Shown here piece by piece: positions 9,589-22,288 of a stretch of DNA of 64,000 bases. How positions within the stretch are numbered: position 1 is the stretch's first letter; each line of letters begins with the position of its first letter. The DNA is from Blasia pusilla (Eukaryota > Marchantiophyta > Marchantiopsida > Blasiales). The stretch lies in assembly GCA_050084515.1 (NCBI GenBank), contig CM114273.1:34658001-34722000 (forward strand), written 5' to 3'. Made by a program: the position numbers and the translations under genes. The notes under the pieces were generated by a model, which saw only the letters and a program-made list of their open reading frames with translations, made no database searches and was not told the DNA's origin.

Positions 9589-12500
9589 GGCCAAGTACCC
9601 ATGCCTGCATGGACATAAGTTTGCGAACACAAACTTTGTTTGTGCGCAATCTTGCTCCTTGAAAGCTCTCTCCACATGGGAAGATGACTTGTTGGAGAGC
9701 AACATTCATATCTAGCCGGATCAATCTGAGTTGCTTCATGTACCACAATAAAAATACCATAGAAGCCTCCCTCCATCATTGACATCTCTTTCTGCAAGAG
9801 TAGACGACTTGTTGGAGAGCTACGTTTACATGTGGATGGGTGAAAAATAGTGTGCCAACAGTTTTCGAAAAATTTTGTTTCTTCTTCCTTGAGGTGCAAG
9901 TATTAAGTGCTCCTACTAGTAGGCAAGTAAACTTAAGAGGGTGTCATTCCTAGTGCCATGTTATTGTGAAGCTACGTATCCATATTTTATGTTTGCATTC
10001 TCCTACTCCTAGCCAATAAATAGTTATACACCTTCCCATAATGTCAAGGATCAAGCACATAAGCTATCTATACTATTAAGGGATGACAAAATTTTTAATT
10101 TGTAAGAGCCTCTCTGCTTAACACATGGCACAAGAAAATGTTTTCATACCATGAGCAGGAAGAAAAAAAAATATCCACATTATTAATTATTAGTTTTGAC
10201 CATATCATTGTGGATTAGTATATCTACCCAGGGTTAAAGCTCATACCCAGCAACCGTTGTAGAATAAGCGTCATCCGCAGCAAAGCTAATGCAGGTCTAA
10301 GGTGTCTTCACCTACTAGAATCAAATTGCGAGAGAATGGAAATCTGGTATACACCATAAAAACTCCAACTCTTCAAAACCATGACATTCTTACCACACTT
10401 TACACTTCTGAAGTATAGGCCCCGTGCCCCAATGTATTTCCCTAGAGTGTGGATGCATATTCCACAGAAACTCTTAATGTGCTAGAGCTTGGAAATAAGG
10501 AAGAAAACTCCTCATGATCTTCTACTCGTTGAGTTTGGAACCTATCCAATAGAGATTCATGCTATAAAAAAATTTGATATGTTTGAAGACGTTCAGATTG
10601 TAGCTCAAGAGTTCTAGATGATAAACTGCATTTTCTTTTGTATCGCAATTATTGTGACAAGATCAAACTAGACTCCTGTGAACTCTTCCATAGCCCTACC
10701 TTTAGGGTGATTGATTTCATAACTTGCAAGAACCAGGTTCAAATTGCTAAATTATGACATAATTGTGTGAAGGCTAGAGAACACCATGAATAAAGGACCT
10801 TTTAATCATGCTCTTCCTGCGCGATCTTTGTACAATTTGCAAATCCAAGTCCCATGATCCTCGTGGGGTATTATAACCATCCTTTGTTAGTCATAGTTAA
10901 GTTAGAGTCTACGACATGTAGCGCATAAGTGGGAAAGAACCAACCAAAAAAAGAAAAGACAAAGAACATGAGATAAAGATGAGAGTGGGACCATAGGTTC
11001 GTGAAAAGTAAGACAAATGTGAGGTTTGGGATAGATATGATAAGATGAGATAGGGACATTAATAGAGTCCAGAGAAGATCCTCTCATGCTAAGAGAATGT
11101 GACACATGGCATAAGGATGGGTAGAATTAATTTTTTTTCATTGTACATATTTGTGGGTATATAAGGGGTATTCTACCTTTGAACAAATCTAAGTGGTTTT
11201 ATATCACTTCTACAAAAGACGACCGTCCATGCGGAATGTGCTAGAGCACCCACCCCGCACAATTTGTCTTAGGGTGGACGACGCCCTTTCAAATTCTGGA
11301 TGGGCGTCATGGGGGTGGCACCACACTCTTTATCAGTTTACGGATTTTCCAACCCCGGTCCGAGTTATTTTTGTAGAAAATTGCTAAAGAAGCATAATTG
11401 GTGGGAAATGACTCTCACACTCACACACCACCATGGAGAAGAAAATTTTGCAATGAGAGAATGAGTTGACGTTGGTCCCCTTCTCAATTATATAGTGTAT
11501 GTACAAGAAATCCTAACCCTAATCCTAACCATAGTCTTGAGTTACACTAATTGATTAACTAATCCTAGTTAAAATAATCACGCTTAAGTGACTATCCAAG
11601 ATTATATTTTCCTACTTCGTATGAGTACTAGATATAGCAGTTCGGGTGTCCGATGAGCTTGACTATAACTCAGTCTTCAATAATTTTGTCATCCACAGAT
11701 TTTTAGTAGGGCAAGACATGTAGTAGGGTGGGCAGTGTGGATACATGTCTAACTTGAATGTGAGTTTTCTAATCTACATGGAAACCTTTAATCATAAGGA
11801 TTCCAAAGTTTTACTAATCCACACCTACAATATTTTCGGGGTTGCCGAATGAAATTTTGTAAGTACAATTCCTGTTCTTTTTATATAGCTTATTCACATC
11901 TACATTATTGGCAACAAGTTCAACAAACATCTCTATATTCAACACATGTCCTTTAGGTGGTTTCCAGTTGCGACACCTCTTGCTCATAATAATTTAATCC
12001 CATCTAACTAGAATAAAATACACAAAGGATGGAAGGAGACAACATGCGAGGAGATTCCTAACCAATGAAGATCTCCAACTAGTTTATATATATTAATTAG
12101 CATGCCCATTTTGAAATATTTCTTATTTCAAAATTTATATATAATTTTCATTTTCTTAAATCTTGAAAGAGTAATAAATTTTAAATTTTATAAATAATTT
12201 CCAATCCTAAGTTTAAATTTTAAATATTAGCCCACTTCCCTAAATAATTTCATCTTTCCATAAAAGCTTAAAAAACACTTATTCTTATCCCTCAATTCCT
12301 CCCATCAAAATAACGTCCACGGATTAAATTTGTACTTAATTTTAATTAATTAAATCATTTCCCTTTTCCACTCAAATTCATTTTCCTCTCCTATAATATT
12401 AATTAAATTGTTTTTTAAAATAATTATGTCTTTCATTTTAAAATTTTAATAGATTTTCCAATTTCTGAAATCTTAAGGAGTAAGAATATTCCACTCTTTA

Positions 12501-13260
12501 AAGTAATTCCATTCCTAAATTAAAATTTAAATAATTTACCACTACCTTAAATAATTCTACCTTTTCATAAAAGTTTTAAAAAATATTTATTCCTAAAAAA
12601 CCACCCATGAATTTAATCATTAATTAACAATTAATCATTATAATGAAATCATTTCCCTCTTCCATTCCCAAAAGTGTGGGCCCTTTGAGAAGGATGGGGA
12701 GAAAGTAATCATCACACATGTGTAGTGCACAATACACGTGGATAGATTAGATGGAGAATAAAAAACATGGAGAACTTGTAAGGATAGTACACATCAAATA
12801 TGATTTAAGAGAAAAATTACCAAAAAAAATTTATTTGTTTTATTATCCCACTATTATTTCTTATTTGTACATGTAGGATCATCAATTATAAAATCTATAT
12901 TATTATGGGAGAATACCTTCTTGATTTGCAAACATCTTTCTAGTTGACAATTGAGGAAAAAAATTTGAATTTGTTTGCAACATCATTAATCCTTTTTACA
13001 TACACTAATTCTTAAACATTTTTTAAACGCCTTACTAGTATATTATTATTGAAGAGTGCCGCTTCATTCGATAGTCTCTCCTCGCTACATTCGGCGCTTT
13101 CAATCATCAAGATCTCTCAACTTATTGGTCAATAAAATCGTTCAAAATTGATATGATACGATACTAAATAATATTTCAAAAAAATAATACTAGAGACGAT
13201 TGAAATGGGCTTACATTAATTCTATTAACGATCCACCACTCACAATCTCCTCCCTAATTT
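9589..13260. other. AT-rich intergenic DNA, no gene seen
   Basis: No open frame with recognisable protein similarity on either strand. 11150-11400 contains a TATATAAGG box followed by a short GC-richer stretch and could be the relic of an LTR or promoter, but nothing confirms it. 12.06-12.7 kb is a long A/T-biased tract holding two diverged copies of an AT-rich repeat. Confidence 0.5.
12120..12700. repeat. AT-rich dispersed repeat, two diverged tandem units
   Basis: Two units about 310-340 bases apart share the block TAAATAATTTCATCTTTCCA / TAAATAATTCTACCTTTTCA followed by TAAAAG, and end near CATTTCCCTTTTCCA. The same pattern, also as two units, occurs at 33.55-34.09 kb. No coding capacity; origin unknown. 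Confidence 0.5.
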
Positions 13261-13620
13261 CTTCCTCTCTAAAATAACGCCGCCCCTTACGAGAGTTTAT
13301 AAGCGTCTTATGTCAGCGGGTAAGCTTTGAAGTGCCCTCTTACCGGATCCCGAACCCTATTCCGTGGAGAGCCCCCAGAGGCAGGGCAGTCGGTCAGAAC
13401 ATCCTAGGTGGCAGCTGCAGCCAAGAGGAGGCCTCATAGCGTGTACCGACAGGAGGCGACGATCTGACGCCCCCTATATAGAGCACCCGTACCATGAGCA
13501 CCTGGGACCACCCGGCCGGCGATATCTAGGAATTACCGATGGTCTTCAAAATGTTCCCGGCGTTGCCCGATCGGGGAAACGCCGTTTCTTTGTAAAACTC
13601 GGTAGAAACCGGTGAGCTTT
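13261..13620. other. Isolated GC-rich island
   Basis: A sharply GC-rich block inside AT-rich DNA. It holds an 83-codon open frame (13364-13615) of low-complexity, Arg/Pro-rich composition and ends in a consensus-like splice donor (ACCG/GTGAGC near 13611). It could be a relic first exon or a CpG-rich element fragment; no protein family recognised. Confidence 0.3.
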
Positions 13621-16519
13621 TGGAAATTGACGTAATTTATTCTGTCCTTTCTAGTCCTTTTTATCATTTTTTTATTATTATTATTAGTGTATTGTAGAGG
13701 CTATCTTAATCACAACGCACAACGCTATGTTACTCGATTCGGATACAATAGTGATGGTAAACACGATATCATTAGGCATTAAATAGTTTTTAATTTATGA
13801 GAAAAGGAATTCGTGGTGCAATCGAGGTCGAGGTGGTGGATGCATATAGCTCGGGGAAAATGTTCTAGGCAAGGTATAAAAAATAACAATTGTTTCCTTC
13901 TCACTTTGTGAAAGTAAAATCTATGAGGAGAAAAGAAAATAAAGACATGGGGTTTCAGAAATTTGGTTTTTTCCTCTTTTCTATTTATTCATTTCAGGGT
14001 GTGAAATCATATTTTCCTCCACTTGAGAAAATAAAAACTTGCGAATGTTTATAGTTAGATAAATTAATCTAAAAGATCTATGAAAAGGGGTGTTTGGCCC
14101 TTGGAAAGGGGTGGGGAAAGAATAATTATAAAATAGTGTGTTGGACATGTGGATAGGGTTATAAAAGAAAAAGTGTTTATAAAGGCCGTAGGTTTAGGTT
14201 TTCAATCTTTTCACTTTATTCTCCATCTGAAATCCCTTATAGAAGGGAGTTAGGATTTACTTATTATCGTTAAGAAATTTGTATCAATTAAGAAAGTACA
14301 TAAGTTCAATTCTTATCCTTTTAAAAAATTGTTACTAAATATGTTGGAGATTTCTATCAATTGGATAAGGCAAGCTACCCCATAGGGAATTGAGGGAAAT
14401 CCCTTTTCTCGCTTGGTATGTTGATTAAGGTGTAAACCAAAAATTATGAGCCGATCTAGCAATACATTGAACTAAAAATTCTCTCTTCATGCACAATGTG
14501 ATCGTTACTCACTCTATCTATTTGGTCAACCTATTAAGTTTATGATCTCATGTTATGTTTTCATCTTTTCTTATGGCACTTGTGATAATTACATGGAGCT
14601 ATAAAATAGTTAGAGCATATCCTATTTGCAAGACACTTTGAGGCATCGAGAAGTGCTAACATGCTTTGATAATCCCAAATTGAAGTGAAGTATGTTGTCA
14701 CAAGTAGTCATCTAGAGAGTCATCTTAGACTATGCAAGATAGACAATGATAATTCATTTGCTAAAGAAAACAACATAGTACTCATTTTAAGACTCGTCTA
14801 CATATCTCTAAACCATGAAAAACATGAGATTTATGGATGAAAAAAAGGGAGTTCAAATGTTATCATTAGGATGTTGCGATTATTTCGTAATATCCCAATG
14901 AATCCCAAATTTTCCCTGTCATCAAGGCTTCATATGGACCAACGCTTATAAGCTAAGTAAATTCTATTTTTAATCCCATTCATGGTTATAAAAAACACCA
15001 CACACAATAGGTTGTTTTAATCTATAATCCAAGGATTATAACTTTCAAAATTTCACAGAAAGGTTAGGATTTTTCTTTTTTTTACTATAACTAAAATTTT
15101 CCATGCAAGGAGCGGACTTCTCCCGCTATTTCCATGTTGGAGACAATAGATCTCATCTTTATTTATCTATTTTTTCATATCTTTTTACAACTCAAAAATT
15201 TAACAAATTTTATTACATACTCATGCAATAAAGGGAAAAGTAATTGGTGGGATCTTGATAGAGTTGTGAAATTTTACAAAAATATTTCAGCTCAATTATT
15301 TGGTAATAAAAAAGTTTCATTTTCCCAAGTTATCCAAGAGGGACTTGAACACAAGAACCCTATTCATAAAAGAAAATTGGCATATAAACCTTATCTCTCT
15401 TTACTTTCCGCTTCCCAAAAAAAAAATTATAAAGAAAAGGAGATGAGAAAATATCCACAAGATTTGAAAAGAAGATATAGAGATCAAAGCCACCAATCAA
15501 GAAACAAAAATTCTTCATCATGAAGATATACCCACACTATAGTAGGCAAGTGACCTTTTTGCTAGAAAAAAAAAAACTAAATCTTTTTTTTCTTTTTTCA
15601 CAATACTTCTTAGCATAACTTCTAGGTTCCTTACTTGGAGACATTAAAATTGGAGAGTAAAAAAATGGATTAAATTTTAAAATCAAGGTCAGGGAATGAC
15701 AATAAATTTTTAGAATGGAGAAGTAGGTTATAATTCTAAAATATTCACTAGAGGGTTTGTATGTAGCAATTGCAAAAGAGAATTTTCCTCTTGAATGGAC
15801 ACCTTCTATAATTTAATATAACTCATGTGCCTTCCTTCTACTTTAGACTACCTTTCAACTAATTTAAACTTATACGGTAAAAACTTTTCGTGACTAATCC
15901 AAAATTCAAAATTTAATCCCCCCAAACCTTATACTACTAAGACTTTTAGGCCTTTTTAAACATGTTCTCCTTTGTTGATACATGACAAAAGGTTTCGAAT
16001 GTGTCTTCTTTTATATCATGATTGAATACTATTCTATTTTAGTTTTACTAGTACATGCTTCTATGATGCATAGATTAGAAATTATGGGTAATTCAAATCA
16101 CATATTGTTATCCTAAAACATATGAACTAGTAACTTAACCAATCTCCGGATAACCCTAAGGTTGACGTATGTTAGAATGATGTTGGCTAAGAGCATCAGG
16201 TGTGTGAAGGAGAGGTCTTAAGAAATCAAGAGGGAACTCTCCCATAATAATATAGGTTCATTTGATTCAAATAAAAGGAACAAAATTAGTTTCAACTTTC
16301 AAAATGGGAGGAAAAGATAGTTAAAGTGGAACTTTGAATAAATAAGAAGAAGAGAAAAAGAGGAATTTTTTCAATAAGGGAGAGCCTTGGAAAGTTTTTT
16401 TGGATGTTTAATTTTAAATAGGGGAGGAGAAATAAGGAATAATTTTCAAAAGGGAATGGCAAGAGAGAAAGGGTTGATTTTTTCAGTAAGGAAGAGTTTT
16501 GCATATTTTTAAAATGTTT
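13621..16519. other. AT-rich intergenic DNA, no gene seen
   Basis: Nothing recognisable. A 129-codon AT-rich frame at 15134-15523 has no motif and the base composition of its surroundings. 16.3-16.5 kb contains two diverged copies of a purine-rich unit (words AATAAGGGAGAG and AGTAAGGAAGAG). Confidence 0.45.
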
Positions 16520-16960
16520 GTTGGACTTTTCCACATACATGCTAAACCGGTCCCCAGCTCGGATTTTTTCGGGGCAAGGGTCGCTGAAGTGGGTTCCAAT
16601 CGTAGAAACATGTGCGGGCCTAGATGAAGGGTGTGGGCCACGGTGGGGGCGATGGACGCAACGCGGGTCCAATGCAAGCGAGTAGCGGGCCTGACGTGGG
16701 CGCCCATGCAGGCTTGGCATAGGACGCACGAGCTGGCGGGCCTAGTACAGGCCGCGCGGGCTGGAAGTCAATTGTGGTGCGAGCTGGGTGCAAGCCCGGG
16801 TTGAAATACACAGGTTGCTTACGAGTCGAGGATAGGAGGATTCGGGCTTGGTGTGGGCTATGCAGGTTTATGCTCATGCCAGGTTGAGAAGATGCAGGCT
16901 AAAGCAAGCGTTGTAGGTCTGGGTGCAGGCTTAAGTGCGAGCCTCGTGTTGGCATAAGCA
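16520..16960. repeat. GC-rich low-complexity tract with GCGGGCC/GCAGGC words
   Basis: A GC-rich stretch in AT-rich DNA in which GGGCC, GCGGGC and GCAGGC recur at irregular spacing, as in a decayed minisatellite. The open frames on the minus strand are proline/arginine-rich by-products of this composition. Confidence 0.35.
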
Positions 16961-17725
16961 CGGTTTGTGTATGGGATGATGTGTGAATAGGGAAGGATTC
17001 TGGTTGTTATTGAAGGCACTTGAGTGGGTGGACAAGAAATTAGAAGATTAAAGTATAGTTTAATAGGATGGTTGTATTAGAGAATAGGTTAGTTGTGAAT
17101 TAAAGTGGTTAAAGAATTGAGGATACTATAGGTGGAGAGAGGGAAGGAGAATGTTAAAATATAATAAAATAGGGTGGTTGTATTAGAAAATAGGTTGGTT
17201 GAAAATCAAAGTGGTTAAAGAAGTTATAAAAGTTGAAAAAGGATTGGGATTAGAAGAATAAAATAAGATTTGCTAAATGGAGATTGATGGAAATGGTTAA
17301 GGAATGAAAAGTAAGTGCGGGTAGATGAGGAAAAAGAATGAAAGGTTCATTCCCTTCCTTCCATCCTCCCCTATAAAAACTTGCTCATTTTTGGTATATC
17401 CTCACAATCTCACTTGTCCCTTCTTGTCTCCCTCTCTCCACTCTTTTTTGGAAGTTTTTTTCTCCATACATAGACGAACTTGATCAGTGAGAATATGTTT
17501 TGCCACTAGAAAACCCTGATAATTAAAGGTTTCTCATTTGTCTAGGTTAACATATTGATCTTTCTTGTTCACAATGACTCTTCCAAGATTGTTATTCGAG
17601 AATTCATGGATAATATTTCTTGTAAATTGAATACATTTCAATAGTCAATATATCCTATTATTCATAATATAAAATTTTTAAATTATCAAATTAATTTTTG
17701 ATGGGATATGTATCTGCCAGTAGTC

Positions 17726-17878
17726 ATGACGAAAACTAGAGAACTCCAACATCTCGTGAAGGATTATTGGGAAGAAGTACAAATGGAAGGTGGAACATCA
17801 AGCAAATGGCAATATAAATGTTGTTCCTATTCTATGAAAAACTATCATAGGACGCAGATGGTGGAGTATTTTAAATGA
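17726..17878 (+). pseudogene. hAT transposase N-terminus, BED-like zinc finger
   Basis: A 50-codon open frame from ATG 17726 to TGA 17876-17878. It has WQYKCC followed by YHRTQMVEYF, a degenerate form of the BED zinc finger found at the start of plant hAT transposases (paired Cys, then His). Confidence 0.5.
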
Positions 17879-17978
17879 GAGGCGAAACATAAAGGATGGG
17901 AATAAGGATACCCATCATGCCAAATGATGTGTGAAGATCCCTCCTAATGTGCAATAGGATCTCCGAAATAGGATTCTT

Positions 17979-18476
17979 GTGGGAAATGAACATAGAAGGG
18001 AAGGAAGACCCTTGAGTGAAATAGAGGAGACAACACCATTCCCAATGGGTTCACAAGAGACAAGACATAGTTTTTATATTGTGTCCAACGTTGATGGGAT
18101 TGTGGACATGATACTGAGTGACAATCTCGATGAATGCAAAGGAGTAGCTAGGCCGAGTTTAGCGATTCATAGCACCAGAAAGAAGCAAGCTAATCTGAGG
18201 GATTCTTTCAACATCCAAGGAATAGCAATTGGAAATGACATGTGGGCGAAGTATTTCTACAAATATGGAATACCATTCAATGTGGAATTGCAAGATGCTT
18301 CCAAGCAAGCCATGTTGAAAATATAAGAAGGCAAAGGGTTACTTAGCTCCTAGTTACAATTTGTTGTGCACCACTCTACTTGAGAAACATATGGGCAAGG
18401 TGAAAGAAAAGATGGATGGCATACTGGATAAGTTATGTTTGGGGGCCACGATCATCAGAGATCTTGGACCAATGTG
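17979..18476 (+). pseudogene. hAT transposase, linker and DUF659 start
   Basis: The frame to 18326 contains KKQANLRDSF and KYFYKYGIPFNVE, matching the segment found before DUF659 in hAT transposases (typically ARFFYANGIPFN). After a frame change near 18330, GYLAPSYNLLCTTLLEKHM continues the DUF659 start until a stop near 18476. Confidence 0.7.
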
Positions 18477-18571
18477 AGGAGTCAGTCTTAATTGAACATC
18501 ATGGTCTCATGTCCACAAGGTGAGGTTACGATCGCGTCGGTAGACACCAAGAGGGAATCCCAAACGCTTGA

Positions 18572-18985
18572 ATGTTTGGCAAGTCACATAGAGCGGACTA
18601 TCACGCGCATAGGTCCAAACATATCTTGCAACTTCTGACAGACAACGTTAACAATGAGCGAGCACTAGGGAAACTTATCGAAGCAAAGTTTCCTCATATT
18701 CTTAGGGATGGATGTGTATCACATTCTCTTGATATGATATGTGAAGAATGGGATAAGTGGCCTTGGGTGGACAGGATTTTTGCACAAGCTCGTAAGATGG
18801 TAATATTTGTGAAAACAAGAAATGGCGTGATAGCCAAATTTAACGAAATTTATGGAAACCAACCTATTCAAGAGATAATTTTTACTCCTTGCAAACACAC
18901 GCTTTGCAACAAACTTTATAATGTTGGGTTGTGTCTTAGAATTAAGGGAGGCGTTTCGTGCCATGGTTGCCACGAATGCTTTTAG
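18572..18985 (+). pseudogene. hAT transposase, catalytic middle part
   Basis: Contains LLTDNVNNERALGKLIE (a catalytic-Asp region of the hAT RNase H fold), FPHILRDGCVSHSLDMICE (the conserved Cys-x2-His motif) and ARKMVIFVKTRNGV. Homology appears to fade after about 18900. Confidence 0.8.
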
Positions 18986-19572
18986 GGAGTATTTATATGG
19001 GAGGTATGTTAGGAAAAGGGAGAAGGCATGAGAGATGGAAGGTGAAGAATTGTTTGTTGTTGCTTTTCCAACTATTATTCTATTGAGAGGGTAAAATTGT
19101 CCTAAACCAATAAGGGGACATATTTATGGCCGCACACTTGAGATAATGGAAGAAATCCGTTCTTTTCCTGTAACTCCATGTTCCGATGTGGATGGAAGGC
19201 GTCGAGGTTTTCGTGACAATATTGAGAGCAATCAAAATGGTTGATGTTATTTATAAGTGATGAGCACTTATCCACAATAAATTACATGTGGTAGGCTATA
19301 TTCTCGCCCCTTACAATCTTCTTGATAGTATTTAAGACGTCACTTTAAATACTTAGAGCATGAGAGGTTTCAAACAATATCTGAAAATCCATGCAAAGGA
19401 GATACATGGCCTCAATGTCATTGAGGCCAATTCTTACGTAGGTACTTTTTTGCGACAGTTAGGCAATATTGTGAACCATTAGGAACTATTTGTAGATGCG
19501 TTTGATAGGGAAGTCGTCGATTCACTTAGCCCCTCCAATTTTTGGAGCATGCACACTTAAGGTGCCATAACA

Positions 19573-19812
19573 TTGCCCTCTTTGGCTATGTCCATATTAG
19601 CACAAGTGGTCTCTTCCTCTTCAACGGAGAGAAATTGGAATAGTTTTGGTTTTATCCACAATAAGCACATGAATAAATTAACTAATGAGTATGGCAAGGA
19701 TTTGGTTTACATCTACATAAATTCAAGGTTTGGAGGCAAGGATGTTTTGCAAAAATCAAGACTAGCACTATTGTACGAGCAATACTATTTTGAAAGGGAT
19801 GGACAAGAATAA
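19573..19812 (+). pseudogene. hAT transposase C-terminal dimerisation domain
   Basis: 79 codons with SSSSTERNWNSFGFIHNKHM and LVYIYINSRF, the hATC dimerisation signature (SS-x-CERNWS-x-F and LVYVHYN). It ends with TAA at 19810-19812. Confidence 0.85.
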
Positions 19813-20165
19813 ACTAGAAGGGTTGTAGAAGATTGTAGTGAGCCTAGCTTACATACAAGAAATCATGAAGATAACCTTGACTTGCAAGATGAGGATCTAC
19901 AGGACCTATAGGATGTAGATGTGGTATGTGGAATATATGGCAGGGAAGGAAGACAAGATACCCACATAAGCGACATTGACAACTTTGACTTAGAGAGGTC
20001 TATGTGTCTTCTGAGCCTTAGCCTTCATAAAAGAAACGAAGATGACTATGTTATGGAAAATTGGATTTGAGAGCACAAGGAAGAGCAACAACAGAGGACT
20101 TCAATCCAAGCGAATACAAGTAGCATTTCTTCTTATATTACTTACGACCCTCGTAGTGTCGCACC

Positions 20166-21885
20166 GATAAGTATTCAAAATTATTCCATCGAGTAGAGTA
20201 AATCATAAAGGGATTCTCCCTCCATAATCTTTGAATGTTGAAAGAGTGGATTCATTAGAGAAGTGTGGTGCTGATGAAGTTCTCATCATCATCTATGATA
20301 AGAAACTCATAACTATGATGAGGTTCTCATAAGTAATACCTATTCCAAACCCTCAACCTATTGATAGTTCATACTTTTCCTCTGATGATGAAAAAATTGC
20401 AATAGGAAATCTTCTCCGATCCACCCAAGTTAGAAATCTTGAGCCGGAAAATTATTGCCTACATCTAAATCCATCGTATCCAACCATAGACATAGAGTAT
20501 TAGTGTGATTGGTGATCCTAGTGAACCAGATTAGTAAATAATCAATTGAAGCGAACTTGTTTTGTAAAGAGTATTGTAAGAATGTTATTTTATAGAGAGT
20601 TCTTTTTGTAACATTCTTGATAATAAAATTTTTTTTTTTACATTGAAGCTCAAATTGACAAGTACCGTTTTGAGGAGAAAATTATTGCACTTTTAATTTC
20701 TAAAATAATTTATATGGAAGGTATCATCAATTCCAAAACATAAAGAGAGAGAAATATTCATGTCAAGACATGATTTTTGGGAAAAGAATTGAAGATCATA
20801 AATGAGAGTACCCTCTTTCCTTAGAAGGTTTTATCACCTTGGTCCAAAATCCACTCATCCATTTTGTGTGAGAAAAAAGAAAGTGACGAAATCACTCAAA
20901 TCTTTACAAAACTTGGAGATACAAAGTGGCCTAGTCCTTCCGTGCGCTCACAGAAGAGCTTCGATGGAACCTAAATAGGGAGATAACTCAACATACGAGA
21001 ATACGCTACCGCTGTGGCTCTCGACTATTTCACTACTCGGAAAATTAAGATTTTTAATATATTTTTCTTTGTTTCTATTAATAAAAAAATCTACATCAGG
21101 ATGCGGGGTTAGATAATCATAGTTATGCTATTCCAAAAACCACCTACGTTATATTATTATGACTCCTCCGACGTCTAAGTCGAAACCGTTAATCTAGACT
21201 TCTCCTTATACAAGGGGGCCGATCAAATTAATGGTCTGAGAGAAGTGGATGTTGAGAATCCAACATTTTAGACTGAGACAAAAATTAAAAAGAGAAAGAT
21301 TTTACACGCGGCACTAGTTGGGAGGCTGTCGACCGTCGCAGCCCTAAACTGCCGCGGTATCACATTCAATGCGAGATCCGGCACCTTCCTCGGCAGAAAC
21401 TAATGCTTTAAACAGTATGATGATATGAGGCAGGTTAAATGATAAGATGGATAACTTAATGTAGATAATTACGGTCCTTACAACTTACAAGCTCTCCTCT
21501 TACCATAATACCATGTAAGCCTATTGACGTGTCCTATACGTGTTATTACTTGCTCCCGACCGCAGTGACGATAAAATCTCTCGCGTATCTACCGGTCGTA
21601 AGAAACTCCGTTAATCATTATGATGTTTACGATCCTTATGGATGTAAGTCCAGCCTGACAGATTTTGCTTGAAATGTACCGCCTTTGCCTGAACGCAAGA
21701 CTGATAGTCTTCCGTGAAGATCGGCCCCCATCGCGCCCCCAGAAAGGAGATGCACTTCGATAAAAACCCATCGGAAGTACAAAAGAGGGGGATTCAAAGA
21801 GTCAAAACCTCAAGGCCACAACAGGACCAGAAAAGGAAGAAGGGGGCATTCCCCCTCAAGCCGATGGGCGATCGATCGAGCTCGA
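20166..21885. other. Intergenic, no gene seen
   Basis: AT-rich to about 21.1 kb, becoming more balanced towards the allene oxide cyclase promoter. I see no open frame, RNA gene or clear repeat. Confidence 0.45.
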
Positions 21886-21886
21886 G

Positions 21887-21910
21887 CTCTCTCTCTCTCT
21901 CTCTCTCTCT
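21887..21910 (+). repeat. CT microsatellite (Y-patch-like) upstream of AOC
   Basis: (CT)12 ending 38 bases upstream of a TATA-like box. Pyrimidine patches are common in plant core promoters. Confidence 0.5.
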
Positions 21911-21947
21911 GTGCGTGGGGGCGGTGGCTGGATCTCGGGGGTTTGAG

Positions 21948-21953
21948 TATATA
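21948..21953 (+). promoter_or_regulatory. Putative TATA box of AOC
   Basis: TATATA about 340 bases before the AOC start codon, directly downstream of the CT tract. This would give a 5' leader of roughly 300 bases. No transcript evidence is available in the sequence itself. Confidence 0.4.
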
Positions 21954-22288
21954 GTCTGCGCAGGCGGATCACATTGTCAAAGCAGGGAGGGGGGAGAATT
22001 CGGTCAAAGGCATGTGCTGAAACTCTTCTATAACGGCGCGAAGTGTCGCAGGAACGAGGGAGTTAAATCGATCGTGCTTGCGAGGAGAGCGCAGCTCACG
22101 AAGAAGGTCCCAGTTCACGGAGGTCGAGTCGTGACGGCAGTAGAGAGTGCAACTGCGTTCATTCAGAGGCTTCTGCTGCACCTGTGCAGATTGGAAGTGT
22201 CACAGAGAGAGAGAGAGAGAGGTCCGGGGGATCGATTCTCGGAGAGCTGAAGCTGAAGATCTGGGGGCGAGCCAGTGAGTGAGGGAGT

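Larger units (their letters stand above)
17726..20165 (+). mobile_element. Degenerate hAT-type DNA transposon
   Basis: A broken transposase gene read on the plus strand, with pieces in the expected order: a BED-like N-terminus (17726-17878), a linker and start of the DUF659 region (17979 to about 18476), the RNase H-like middle (18572-18985) and the hAT dimerisation C-terminus (19573-19812). Stops and frameshifts separate the pieces. Terminal inverted repeats and 8-base target duplications were not found by eye, so the outer limits are approximate. Confidence 0.8.

Noticed and set aside
15134-15523. 129-codon open frame in AT-rich DNA
   Set aside because: Amino acid content (Lys, Asn, Leu, Ile) only reflects base composition; no motif, no splice or promoter support.
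16292-16877. Overlapping minus-strand frames in GC-rich tract
   Set aside because: Low-complexity Pro/Arg/His peptides created by a degenerate GC-rich repeat.
21714-22250. 178-codon open frame upstream of AOC
   Set aside because: Covers the CT tract, TATA-like box and leader of AOC; serine-rich part is the CT repeat translated.
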